This document shows, piece after piece, positions 1 to 8,514 of a stretch of DNA of 64,000 bases. The notes under the pieces were generated by a model, which was not told the origin of the DNA, searched no databases, and saw nothing but the letters and a program-made list of their open reading frames with translations. Where the stretch lies: the NCBI GenBank assembly GCA_964596125.1, contig CAZQRP010000012.1, positions 1 through 64,000 of the forward strand, read 5' to 3'. How positions within the stretch are numbered: the first letter of the stretch is position 1; every line of letters starts with the position of its first letter. This DNA is from CAZQRP01 sp964596125. Its GTDB lineage: Bacteria > Chloroflexota > Dehalococcoidia > GIF9 > UBA5629. The position numbers and the translations under genes were made by a program.

Positions 1-2
1 CC

Positions 3-509
3 GATCAAGCCCGCACAATCCGTATCCCGGTGCATATGGTGGAAACCATCAACAGACTATTCAGAATAAATCGTCGTCTTACTCAGGAGTATGGGCGCGA
101 GCCGAGCTATGAGGAAATTGGTGACGGCATGGAGATCTCCACGGAGAAAGTCAGGGAGATCATGAAATTATCTCAAATGCCGATATCGCTGGAAACGCCT
201 ATTGGAGAAGAGGAAGACAGCCATCTTCGTGATTTTATTGAGGACCGATCTACCATGCCACCGGTCGATATTGCATCACGAGAACTGCTGAAAGCACAAC
301 TGAATACTGTGCTCACGGAACTCAGCGATCGTGAGAGAAGGGTCCTGCTACTCAGATTCGGTTTGGAGGATGGTCGAGCCCGTACTTTAGAGGAAGTCGG
401 GAAGGAATTCAACGTGACCCGAGAGCGAATACGCCAGATTGAGGCTAAAGCATTACGTAAGCTGCGCCATCCCAGCCGCAGTCGAAAGCTTAAAGACTAC
501 CTGGAGTAA
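3..509 (+). CDS. rpoD: RNA polymerase primary sigma factor, C-terminal part (partial)
   Basis: The reading frame is open from the left edge of the window, so the gene begins upstream. The visible part starts in region 3 (DQARTIRIPVHMVETIN, nearly invariant in primary sigma factors), continues through region 3 and ends with region 4: the -35-binding helix-turn-helix (TLEEVGKEFNVTRERIRQIE) and the usual KLRHPSR...LKDYLE tail. Region 4 binds the -35 box and the beta-flap of RNA polymerase. The tail is intact, so this is a complete 3' end. It is most likely the vegetative sigma factor (RpoD/SigA) rather than an alternative one, because the region 3 and region 4 motifs are canonical. Confidence 0.95.
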   Translation, partial: DQARTIRIPVHMVETINRLFRINRRLTQEYGREPSYEEIGDGMEISTEKVREIMKLSQMPISLETPIGEEEDSHLRDFIEDRSTMPPVDIASRELLKAQLNTVLTELSDRERRVLLLRFGLEDGRARTLEEVGKEFNVTRERIRQIEAKALRKLRHPSRSRKLKDYLE

Positions 510-549
510 GTGCACGCTCCGATATAGTTACTTCATATTGTGAGATTTC

Positions 550-1935
550 TTGTCCAACCTGCCGAACTTAAACGGTTTCGCTGTACAATACGTTGATAAG
601 AAGGAGTATATGGTGGATCTGTACGATGCATTTGAGGCATTCCCAGAGGTAGACAAGCACATAATTATAAAGTCTGACGTTGTCAGGTTGGGACTCAGGT
701 TCAGCGAAAGGGCACGCCAGGCATTCCGTGAAAGCACGGATATCAACTTTAAAGGCTATTCAATATTTTCATACGATTATGAAGGAGACAGCGTATTCAC
801 GGAGAAAATACCGGGGTGTATGTACCTTGAGGATGGTACGCCAGACGGTACCTGTATACAAATCCGGCCATCTTCGAAATCGCCCTACCTCATTGATGTC
901 GGGGAGGACGGAACGTTCGCTCTTTACCGAGATAGCGAAACAGTGGGTATACTGCATTTCGACCGTATGCCTCTGTTCTATCAGCAGACCATTAACGGTA
1001 TTCCTATGCAAGCGATTATTTTTGCCGCCAGTGACCTGCTGTTTCTTACTGCAAACAAACACTGCGACTTCTTTTCCAAGGGAGAGCAATGTTTGTTCTG
1101 TGATCTAACCCCGCATGCTTTGATGCAGAAAAAAAGCGAAACGATGATTTTACGTAAAAATGCGGAGTTAGCAGCAGAGGTGCTGAAAGTTGCCCTGCGC
1201 GAACGTCGGTTCCAGCATATATGGATCTCGGGAGGAACATTCCTTCGTGGCTATGAAGGGCTCAGCGAGATCGAATGGTATGCCCGGCTCCTTGAGACGA
1301 TAAGGGAGAGACTGGGTCACTGGTACACCGCTACTTTCCAAATCCAGGCTTTACCCGACGAAGACTGGAAAAGGCTGCATGAAACTGGTATCCCCAGTAT
1401 TCAGCCCAATATGGAGGTCTGGGACAAAAGGTTGTTCGAAATTATATGTCCCGGAAAAGCAAAATACGTTGGCTACGATGAGTGGATAAAACGTACCATA
1501 AGAGCGGTCGACTTCTGGGGACCAGGCAACGTTAATCCGAACTTTGTACCCGGTGTTGAAATGGCCCAGCCATTTGGATTCAAGGATGTTGATGAGGCAG
1601 TGGAATCAACTTTGTCAGGATTTGACTTCCTAATGAGTAATGGTGTGCTGCCCAGGCAAGGCGACTTCTGGTGCGTCGAAGAAGGCTCAAAGTTAGCCGG
1701 CCAGGAACCACCGCCGCTGGAGTATTACATAAAGCTTGGTAAGGGTTACCTGGAACTACGGGAAAAGCATGGATTCATGAGTTGCGCACCTATCAGTTGC
1801 CGCTTTGCGCTGCTCCACGGTACTGAGTATGACTTCGAATACTGGCATGGCAATGGCCCACGGTCTCTTAAGGCCCAGGAGGCCGGCGGCGTGGTATACG
1901 ATTTTACTACGAAAACCTCAAGCGCATTGAGCTGA
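550..1935 (+). CDS. Radical SAM protein with CX8CX2C cluster motif
   Basis: This 461-residue protein starts at TTG. Around residue 180 it has KHCDFFSKGEQCLFC, a CX8CX2C arrangement rather than the standard radical SAM CX3CX2C. It is followed by features expected of the TIM-barrel: a glycine-rich strand (IWISGGTFL) and an IQPNMEVWD segment. The roughly 175-residue N-terminal region before the cysteines is not one I recognise. The neighbour downstream is a QueG-like iron-sulfur protein, so the two may act in one redox or modification pathway. The substrate is unknown. The cluster assignment rests on cysteine spacing and fold context only. Confidence 0.7.
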   Translation: MSNLPNLNGFAVQYVDKKEYMVDLYDAFEAFPEVDKHIIIKSDVVRLGLRFSERARQAFRESTDINFKGYSIFSYDYEGDSVFTEKIPGCMYLEDGTPDGTCIQIRPSSKSPYLIDVGEDGTFALYRDSETVGILHFDRMPLFYQQTINGIPMQAIIFAASDLLFLTANKHCDFFSKGEQCLFCDLTPHALMQKKSETMILRKNAELAAEVLKVALRERRFQHIWISGGTFLRGYEGLSEIEWYARLLETIRERLGHWYTATFQIQALPDEDWKRLHETGIPSIQPNMEVWDKRLFEIICPGKAKYVGYDEWIKRTIRAVDFWGPGNVNPNFVPGVEMAQPFGFKDVDEAVESTLSGFDFLMSNGVLPRQGDFWCVEEGSKLAGQEPPPLEYYIKLGKGYLELREKHGFMSCAPISCRFALLHGTEYDFEYWHGNGPRSLKAQEAGGVVYDFTTKTSSALS

Positions 1936-2052
1936 GTTAATGAATATCGAAGAAGACTTTGTCGGTTATATTCTGAAGACCTCATTTGAGGAGTTATCAG
2001 GGAAATAATCGGTACTGCAGAGATGTGAAAATCTTTCAAGTACGGAGGTAAC

Positions 2053-2898
2053 ATGGAACAGGTAACCGCTGAAGAAGTAAAGGAGTTTGTCAGAAATCAG
2101 GACGTCGATTACGTAGGTATATCACCGATCGAACGGTTCTCCCATGCGCCTGAAAATAGAAGACCCGCAGACCTTCTTCCAGAAGCCAGGTCGGTGATAG
2201 TCATTGGCATGCGCATACTCAATGCCGTCAGCAAGGGGGCCAGACGGGCTTATACATACCCGGAAATGGCGCATTTAAGACTGCCCCATAGACTATTCGG
2301 TTACATGCAGTTGAACAGGACGATGGATTGGACCAATCATAACCTGGCACGTCTTCTTGAGAGAAAGGGGTATGCCAGTTTGCCCATCCCTGCCAGTCCA
2401 CCGGAAGATACTCAGGAATTATTCGGCGTCTTCTCTAACAGACATGCCGCAGTGGCTGCCGGTATAGGAGAACTCGGATGGAACGGGCTACTGGTAGCAC
2501 CACAGGTAGGACCGAAGCTCAGAGTTGCCTCGCTCATTACCGAAGCAGAACTGGAATCTGATCCCATGTACAATGGTGCATCGTTGTGCGTGCCGGAGAA
2601 ATGTAAGTATACATGTGTGAAAAAATGTCCGGGACATGCTTTCAGTGAAACAACAACCGTGAAAGCCGTAATCGGTGGCAGGGAGTTTGAATATGCCAAG
2701 CTACAGAAGCGAAAATGTATGTTAAGCTGGATTGAACCATACCCACCAGGTACTCACATTGAGATCCCTGATGATCCATCGACCGATGACTGGTTAAGAA
2801 TCTCGAAGTATGGTAGTCCATTCCGGGCGATGGAGGCAGCATCTATTGGCAGGGGAGCGGCCGGCTGTAGATGTGTGTATGAATGTCCCGCACGCTGA
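2053..2898 (+). CDS. QueG-like 4Fe-4S protein (epoxyqueuosine reductase family)
   Basis: A 281-residue protein with a good ribosome-binding site (GGAGG, 5 bases before ATG). It resembles the COG1600 family: an N-terminal cobalamin-binding-like region (ARSVIVIGM, GWNGLLVAPQVGPKLRVASLIT) and C-terminal cysteine motifs CKYTCVKKCP and CRCVYECP that could hold one or two 4Fe-4S clusters. True QueG (epoxyqueuosine reductase, tRNA modification) has CGxCxxCxxxCP and is longer (about 350 or more residues). The atypical cysteine spacing and short length argue for a paralogue of different function, perhaps partnered with the upstream radical SAM protein. Confidence 0.7.
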   Translation: MEQVTAEEVKEFVRNQDVDYVGISPIERFSHAPENRRPADLLPEARSVIVIGMRILNAVSKGARRAYTYPEMAHLRLPHRLFGYMQLNRTMDWTNHNLARLLERKGYASLPIPASPPEDTQELFGVFSNRHAAVAAGIGELGWNGLLVAPQVGPKLRVASLITEAELESDPMYNGASLCVPEKCKYTCVKKCPGHAFSETTTVKAVIGGREFEYAKLQKRKCMLSWIEPYPPGTHIEIPDDPSTDDWLRISKYGSPFRAMEAASIGRGAAGCRCVYECPAR

Positions 2899-3085
2899 GA
2901 TTAGTTCGTTTTTACAGGCGAGAAGTCAGGTTTTCCCTTAAATACCTGATATAATCGGCCTTTTCCATTGGCATACTCTTTCAGCATTTTTATGAGTGCT
3001 CAAATAGACATCTGTCAATCATAAAAATTCAAGGTGAATCACCAAAATCAGCACGGTAAGTGAAATATAAGAGGAACATACTGAT

Positions 3086-3895
3086 ATGCCGAGAGCGAAA
3101 ATTAACGGCATAAACCTCAATTACGAAATAGCCGGGTCTGGCAAGGCCGTGGTACTGGTGCATGGCTATCTGGACAGCTCCAGGACATGGGAAAAACAGT
3201 TGGCATTGCTTTCTCAAAAATATCTGGTGATAGTACCGGATATGCGCGGACATGGTAGCACAGAAGTACCCTGTCTGGAGGAAGACTATTCACTATCTCT
3301 CTTTGCCTCGGACATTTACAACCTGCTTGAGATTCTTAATATCAGGAAGTGCTGCTTGGTCGGGCATTCCTTCGGAGGTGATATCGCAACGACCCTTGCC
3401 CTGGAATATCCGAATATGCTGGCTGGACTGTGTCTGGTGGGTAGTATAGGTGAGATTCCTGTAACCACGGATATTTTTAACCTCAAGACAAAGGTAAACG
3501 AAATAGCTTTATCACAGGGAGTTCCGGCTGCATTTGAATATGAAGCAGAACATCTTCCCTTTAAAATGGAGATGTTCTCTGCACATCCAGAAGAAAACCG
3601 GAAAGTACGAAAGTGGCTGGAGAATATGCCTCTTGAAACCTATGTTTATTTCTGGTGGGCTCTGACCAAGGCGGGACCCCGTAAAGATCGTTTACACGAG
3701 TTGGAATTACCTATTCTTTTTATCCGTGGTGAGAGAGAAGTCCCATGGGTAGAACAAGATTGTGAATCTTTAAGTAGAAAAATCCCCAACTCCATGATGG
3801 TAAAAATACAAAATTGCGGTCATTCCCCTCAGGAGGATTCCCCGAACCAATTCCACCAGGCGCTAACGGACTTCCTGAGTAAAATTGACTGGTAA
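3086..3895 (+). CDS. Alpha/beta hydrolase
   Basis: A 269-residue cytoplasmic alpha/beta-hydrolase. It shows the oxyanion HGYLDSS segment near residue 27, the nucleophile elbow GHSFGG (Ser near residue 94) and a C-terminal catalytic His in CGHSPQ. The acid is probably within the FIRGEREVPW region. Length and motif order match the epoxide hydrolase/haloperoxidase/carboxyl-ester hydrolase family. No signal peptide is seen. It stands alone, about 190 bases after the QueG-like gene, and the operon that follows runs the opposite way. The substrate cannot be inferred. Confidence 0.85.
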   Translation: MPRAKINGINLNYEIAGSGKAVVLVHGYLDSSRTWEKQLALLSQKYLVIVPDMRGHGSTEVPCLEEDYSLSLFASDIYNLLEILNIRKCCLVGHSFGGDIATTLALEYPNMLAGLCLVGSIGEIPVTTDIFNLKTKVNEIALSQGVPAAFEYEAEHLPFKMEMFSAHPEENRKVRKWLENMPLETYVYFWWALTKAGPRKDRLHELELPILFIRGEREVPWVEQDCESLSRKIPNSMMVKIQNCGHSPQEDSPNQFHQALTDFLSKIDW

Positions 3896-4061
3896 CATAC
3901 GCTGTCGATCTCTATCTCAGGACCTTATGCAGCGCCCCGGCTCTTGAGTCCCGGACACGGCACCCCTGTCCCCGAGTATGGCGATAAGAGGCTCTACTTC
4001 ACGCTTATATGAAGTCTTGAACAGGAATGTTTGCCATTTCATGCATATAATCCCGTAAAAA

Positions 4062-5327
4062 TCAATAAATAACCTTTTCTTCTTTTAATCTCTTAATCTC
4101 ATCTGCAGGCAAACCAAGAAGCTGACGATAGACATAATCATTGTGCTCACCCATCACTGGAGTTCTATTGGAATGTTTTCTCTTCCTTCCAGAGAAATGT
4201 ACAGGTAAGCCTGAAAAAGCGATTTTGCCTAAACGCGGGAGTTCTTGCTCAAATATATAGCCTCTCTCTCTCAACTGGCAGTCATAATACAGGTCTTCAC
4301 TGGTTTGAACTGCACCCCCTGCTACACCATGTGACTGTAACATCCACATTACCTGGTGTGGAGTAAATTGTCTGGTCCATTTCTCAATATTCTGGTCGAG
4401 TTCTTCAACGTTTTCCAACCTGCTTTCCATGTCCTTAAATTTGGTATCCTTCGTCCAGGAAGTATATTCCAGAACCTGACAGAAGCACTCCCATTCTTCC
4501 TCGTTGAATACAGCTATCACACACCACTCATCCTCCCCACGACATCGGTAACAGTTATAAGGTGCAAATTGGGGATGGCGGTTTCCGCGCGGAGGTAATA
4601 AACGATGATTTACAAAGTAATCAAGGTACATAGGGCCGAGAACAGAAGTTGCAGCTTCCGCCTGCGAAAGCTCAATGCTCTGACCTTTTCCCGTTTTAGC
4701 CCTGTAAATAAGCGCTGCCATGATGCTATTTAGTGCTTTCGCACCGGAGATAAAATCACCATAGTACCGGCTGGCTACTCTCTCCGTCATCGGTGTATCA
4801 GGATGACCCCATCCGTAGGCAAATCCAGTAAAATTCATTAGCCCCATTGCCCAGGTAATCCAGTTCTCATAAAGCCCTCTCCCCAGAGACTGTAAATTCA
4901 CTACAATAATGTCATCCTTAAGCTTCTTTAAACTGGGATAATCAAAGCCCCATCTCTGCATAATACCGAACCTGAGATTCTCAACAACGATATCGCATTT
5001 CTTTATAAGCTGTTTTAATAGCTCTTTTGCCTCGGATTTGTTTAGGTTCAATAACGCGCTCTTTTTATTATAATTTTGCTGTGCAAATACAGGGCTTATT
5101 AACAAGCCTAAATCGACCTTAGAAAAATCTATATACTTCTCAGGTGCCATTGGTATTGGCTCGCTTCCCTTCGGCCCCCACGGGCCAACCCGCCGAAATC
5201 CAATGTGGTACCGTGACTCAACCTTTATGACTTCTGCTCCACAACCTGCCAGTACCATAGTTACATAAGGACCGACAATGGCATCGCTTAAATCTAAAAC
5301 TCTTATTCCCTTGAGCGCATTTCTCAA
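4062..5327 (-). CDS. CaiB/BaiF type III CoA-transferase, subunit with catalytic Asp
   Basis: A 421-residue family III CoA-transferase starting at TTG. It carries the N-terminal motif GIRVLDLSDAIVGPYVTMVLAGCGAEVIKVE, written here as GIRVLDLSD...GAEVIKVE, and the family signature TGKGQSIELS. The residue 21 positions before TGKGQ is Asp in RYYGDFISG, the position of the acyl-anhydride-forming Asp in formyl-CoA transferase. It lies 26 bases downstream of a paralogue that lacks this Asp. The pair resembles two-subunit enzymes such as BbsEF, where one subunit is catalytic. It probably moves CoA between an organic acid and a donor acyl-CoA. Confidence 0.85.
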   Translation of the reverse strand: MRNALKGIRVLDLSDAIVGPYVTMVLAGCGAEVIKVESRYHIGFRRVGPWGPKGSEPIPMAPEKYIDFSKVDLGLLISPVFAQQNYNKKSALLNLNKSEAKELLKQLIKKCDIVVENLRFGIMQRWGFDYPSLKKLKDDIIVVNLQSLGRGLYENWITWAMGLMNFTGFAYGWGHPDTPMTERVASRYYGDFISGAKALNSIMAALIYRAKTGKGQSIELSQAEAATSVLGPMYLDYFVNHRLLPPRGNRHPQFAPYNCYRCRGEDEWCVIAVFNEEEWECFCQVLEYTSWTKDTKFKDMESRLENVEELDQNIEKWTRQFTPHQVMWMLQSHGVAGGAVQTSEDLYYDCQLRERGYIFEQELPRLGKIAFSGLPVHFSGRKRKHSNRTPVMGEHNDYVYRQLLGLPADEIKRLKEEKVIY

Positions 5328-5353
5328 TGTTCTCTTAACCTCTCCTGATTGAT

Positions 5354-6559
5354 TTACATGATTCCCTGAGATTTAAGTACAGCCAGTTGCTCATTTGAGT
5401 ACTCCAGCTCCCCACAGTACACTTCCTCATTGTGCTGACCAAGGAGGGGAGCATCTCTGTAGGTCTGACATGGCGTTTCGCTTAACGTATAAGAAGTACG
5501 AAAGTATTCGTGTTCACCGATTGCGGGATGTTCAATACGCCTGATGAAATTTCTCCCTAATATATGAGGGTCTTTTGAAAAATCTTCTGGCGTATTCACA
5601 GGAATACAGGTAATATTATTAGACTGACACAATTCGACTATTTCTGCTTTGGTACGGTTTGAGGTAAATTCTGTTACATACGAATCAATAATATCGGTGT
5701 TCAGCCGGCGGAAGCGCGAATCATCCCACACCTCGCCCATTAACATTTCTGGTTCTCCTATTAACTTGACAAAGTTTCGCCAGTGCTGTGTCCTGAGAGT
5801 CATAACGTGAACAAAACCATCTTTACAGGGGTATATACGTCCCGGTGAGGTAGTATATTGACTTCCGAATCTGCCCTCTATTTCGCTGGTAACACTATAC
5901 CTCATAATCAGTTCCTCGTTCATTGAGGCTAACACCTCATGTGACGAAATCTCTATATGCTGTCCCTTGCCCGTACTTAACCGTTCGTAAAAGGCTGTCA
6001 TAATACTAAAAGAAGCAATTGCCGAGGCACTGTGATACGCTTGTTCACAAGGAGCTACAACCGGTGCTCTATCCTCTTCGCCACTGGTATACATTGATCC
6101 ACCCATAGCATAATTGACTATATCAGGAGCTTTAAAATTACTGTAAGGACCATCGAGACCAAAGCCGGTAACCGAAGCTACTATTATGCCCCGATTGATT
6201 TTCTTGAGTGATGAATAGTCCACCCGCCAGGCAGACCGTTTTTCATTATCAAAATCTTCAATAACTACATCGGACCGTTCAACTAATCTCTTAAATATCT
6301 CCTGTCCAGCCCCAGCAGTTACATTTAAGGTTATCCCTCTCTTATTCATATTGAAATGTATGAAATAGAGGCTACTCTCAAGACCGGGATTATCAGCCTT
6401 GAAAGGACCTATTCTCCTCGCCCGGCTCCCCCCAGGTTCCTCAACTTTTATAACATCCGCACCAAAGTCTGCCAGTAGTCTGCCAGCATAAAGACCTCTA
6501 TCTTCGCTGAGATCTAATACCTTAATTTCATTAAGAGGACTATCTGATTTGCTGTCCAT
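5354..6559 (-). CDS. CaiB/BaiF type III CoA-transferase, subunit lacking catalytic Asp
   Basis: A 401-residue CoA-transferase family III protein with the same overall architecture as its downstream neighbour (EIKVLDLSEDRG...GADVIKVEEPGG at the N-terminus, STGKGQHIEIS mid-protein). Counting back from TGKGQ, the catalytic Asp position is occupied by Tyr in CEQAYHSAS. It is therefore probably a non-catalytic partner in a heteromeric CoA-transferase, as reported for BbsE in succinyl-CoA:benzylsuccinate CoA-transferase. No strong ribosome-binding site is visible at the ATG. It lies in the minus-strand acyl-CoA operon, downstream of the enoyl-CoA hydratase remnant. Confidence 0.82.
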   Translation of the reverse strand: MDSKSDSPLNEIKVLDLSEDRGLYAGRLLADFGADVIKVEEPGGSRARRIGPFKADNPGLESSLYFIHFNMNKRGITLNVTAGAGQEIFKRLVERSDVVIEDFDNEKRSAWRVDYSSLKKINRGIIVASVTGFGLDGPYSNFKAPDIVNYAMGGSMYTSGEEDRAPVVAPCEQAYHSASAIASFSIMTAFYERLSTGKGQHIEISSHEVLASMNEELIMRYSVTSEIEGRFGSQYTTSPGRIYPCKDGFVHVMTLRTQHWRNFVKLIGEPEMLMGEVWDDSRFRRLNTDIIDSYVTEFTSNRTKAEIVELCQSNNITCIPVNTPEDFSKDPHILGRNFIRRIEHPAIGEHEYFRTSYTLSETPCQTYRDAPLLGQHNEEVYCGELEYSNEQLAVLKSQGIM

Positions 6560-6601
6560 GATACAGTCTAATTCAATCCAGAAAGGTAACTAAGTCACCG
6601 G

Positions 6602-6736
6602 CTAACCTGGTTCTTTAAAAAGCGGCTTCCTTTTTTCGCCAAAAGCTTTAACACCTTCTTCTATATCTTGCGCCGATATTTTATGATTCAACAGCTCGTA
6701 TTCCCAGCATTGTACTATTGCCTCATAATCACTCAC
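6602..6736 (-). pseudogene. Enoyl-CoA hydratase C-terminal remnant (44 codons)
   Basis: Reading the minus strand from a GTG immediately after a TAA gives a 44-residue peptide ending in EEGVKAFGEKRKPLFKEPG. This is the characteristic C-terminus of crotonase/enoyl-CoA hydratase proteins (EGxxAFxEKRxPxF). The N-terminal about 210 residues that carry the CoA pocket and oxyanion hole are absent; the frame is closed by the stop just upstream. It sits between the DUF35 gene and the CoA-transferases, exactly where an intact hydratase would be expected in such an operon. I read it as the residue of an internal deletion. A functional microprotein is possible but unlikely. Confidence 0.6.
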
Positions 6737-6749
6737 TTATGAAAACGAC

Positions 6750-7187
6750 TTATTCTTTTACTAAACGGAACTTAGGTAACTGAAAATCAGTCCCCGCTTT
6801 TTCAAAGGATACCTGCACTCTATCACCTATCTGTATCTCATCTGCTCTACTACCAACAATTTCACTTAGTGCCCTCACCCCATCATCCAGGTCGATCGCA
6901 GCGAATATAATGGGTATACCACTCTCTTCAACCTGCTTTCTTGGTGCAGGACGTACCGGCACATACACTTCAGTAAACGAATATATACGCCCGATACCTT
7001 CAGACCGCTGCCAGCCAAGATTCCTGCTGAAACAATTAATACATGCAGGACGCGGAAGAAACTGTAACCGACCGCAATCCTGGCACTTTTGCAGAACGAA
7101 GTTACCCTTCTGGACCTCTTCCCAGAATGCTCTATCTACATTAGCCACATCAGGAAGTGGCCATCCCATACCAGGTTCAGTTGTCAT
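6750..7187 (-). CDS. DUF35 zinc-ribbon/OB-fold acyl-CoA-associated protein
   Basis: A 145-residue protein with an excellent ribosome-binding site (AAGGAGG). The N-terminus has helices and a rubredoxin-like zinc ribbon CQDCG...CINC (about residues 35-52), followed by an OB-fold half (GRIYSFTEVYVPVRP, IGDRVQVSFEKAG). These proteins bind acyl-CoA and form tight complexes with SCP2-type thiolase-fold enzymes, the best known pair being ChsH2 DUF35 with the aldolase Ltp2 in sterol side-chain breakdown. Here the gene follows its thiolase-fold neighbour by 2 bases, which strongly suggests a complex. Confidence 0.88.
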   Translation of the reverse strand: MTTEPGMGWPLPDVANVDRAFWEEVQKGNFVLQKCQDCGRLQFLPRPACINCFSRNLGWQRSEGIGRIYSFTEVYVPVRPAPRKQVEESGIPIIFAAIDLDDGVRALSEIVGSRADEIQIGDRVQVSFEKAGTDFQLPKFRLVKE

Positions 7188-7189
7188 AG

Positions 7190-8356
7190 TTACCTCCTTT
7201 GCAGAACCATTGCCGAAGCAACAATGATAGGGATATCAAATCCTAGTAATCCCAGCCCTGTCACCAGGGCAGTTCTTGCGTTTTTAACCTGATGGTTCCC
7301 TGCCTCTCCTTTAAGCTGTCGCACCGCTTCAACAACGTGGAGCATCGACCCGGCCCCGACAGGCTGCCCCGCCGATAGCTCACCACCACCGGTATTTATT
7401 GGGAAGTTCCCGTGGACAGTTATATCATGCTCCTCGATAAATTGACCGCCTTTTCCTTTTTCACAGAAGCCAAGGTCCTCAAGCTGCATAAGGACTGCAA
7501 TAGGATAATCATCATAAACCTGGGCACAGTCGATCTCTTCCCTTTTAACTTTTAAAAACAATTCTTTTCCTAGAGCAGCAAATCCGGTAACAGTCCTGTC
7601 AGCAAGTGGACTGTCTACCTGATAGTTGGTTTTCTCGTCATCGCTTACCAAATATATGGGATGGTCGCTCATTTTACGGGCAACACGCTCTGAAGCCAGT
7701 ACAACAGCACTGGCACCGGTACACACACGCACACAATCATAGAGACGTATGGGATTTGATATTATCCGGGATTTTAAATAATCATCCATAGTTAAAGGGG
7801 TGCGAAACAGGGCATTTTCATTAAGCTCGGCATTCTTCCGAAAACTTACTACTATCTTACCCAGTTGCTCTAAAGTTGTCCCATATTGATACATGTGGCG
7901 CCTTTCAGTAAGGGCAAAAGAACTGTTGGGGCCGCCATATCCATAGGGCAGCATATAATTGTCCGTAGGATACGATGGCAACCCTCGAAATGGATAACCT
8001 CGATATCGTATAGCGGCTGCAGCACATACTGCCACATCGATCTGTCCTAACTGTATAGCATCTGCTGCCCGTCGTATACTGAGCACAGCCGAAGCCCCCC
8101 CACAATCTAATCCCTGTACCCAGTCCAGCTCCAGGCCCAGTTCCTCGGCAAGTGCCGGAGCATCAGTAGGAAATGCCAACCTTACTATACTGAAACCCCT
8201 TACATCTTTTTTCTTGAGCCCAGCATTATCCAGTGCTTTGCTGACCGCCTCCGCAATAAAGGGCAGGTAGGAAAATGATGATTGCAAACCTTCCGGCTCC
8301 GGCACCGTATTAGGAAGTTCTCCATAACCAAGCAGACATACTCCTTCTCTTTGCAT
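7190..8356 (-). CDS. SCP2/thiolase-fold protein, possibly aldolase-type (Ltp2-like)
   Basis: A 388-residue thiolase-superfamily protein and first gene of the minus-strand operon, with AGGAGG before its ATG. It has GLDCGGASA at the nucleophile-Cys position, VYDDYPIAVLMQLEDLGFC, and the C-terminal NTGGGELSAGQPVGAGS. The usual thiolase GHP catalytic His is Gln (GQP). Loss of that His together with an adjacent DUF35 gene matches thiolase-like retro-aldolases (Ltp2 type), where Tyr residues act, better than true thiolases. It probably cleaves or condenses a beta-hydroxy- or ketoacyl-CoA in concert with the DUF35 protein. The exact reaction is inference. Confidence 0.82.
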   Translation of the reverse strand: MQREGVCLLGYGELPNTVPEPEGLQSSFSYLPFIAEAVSKALDNAGLKKKDVRGFSIVRLAFPTDAPALAEELGLELDWVQGLDCGGASAVLSIRRAADAIQLGQIDVAVCAAAAIRYRGYPFRGLPSYPTDNYMLPYGYGGPNSSFALTERRHMYQYGTTLEQLGKIVVSFRKNAELNENALFRTPLTMDDYLKSRIISNPIRLYDCVRVCTGASAVVLASERVARKMSDHPIYLVSDDEKTNYQVDSPLADRTVTGFAALGKELFLKVKREEIDCAQVYDDYPIAVLMQLEDLGFCEKGKGGQFIEEHDITVHGNFPINTGGGELSAGQPVGAGSMLHVVEAVRQLKGEAGNHQVKNARTALVTGLGLLGFDIPIIVASAMVLQRR

Positions 8357-8514
8357 ACTGCCCTCCTATTAAGTGATATATAGACTGTATATCCTGATAA
8401 TAGTCCACGCACTATCAGAATGCTTTTGACCTGCTTCTATAAAGTATACCACTTTCTATGTTAGTCCCATCGGCACTGTAGAAGCCATCGCTTCTATAGT
8501 CAACAGCCCAATCC

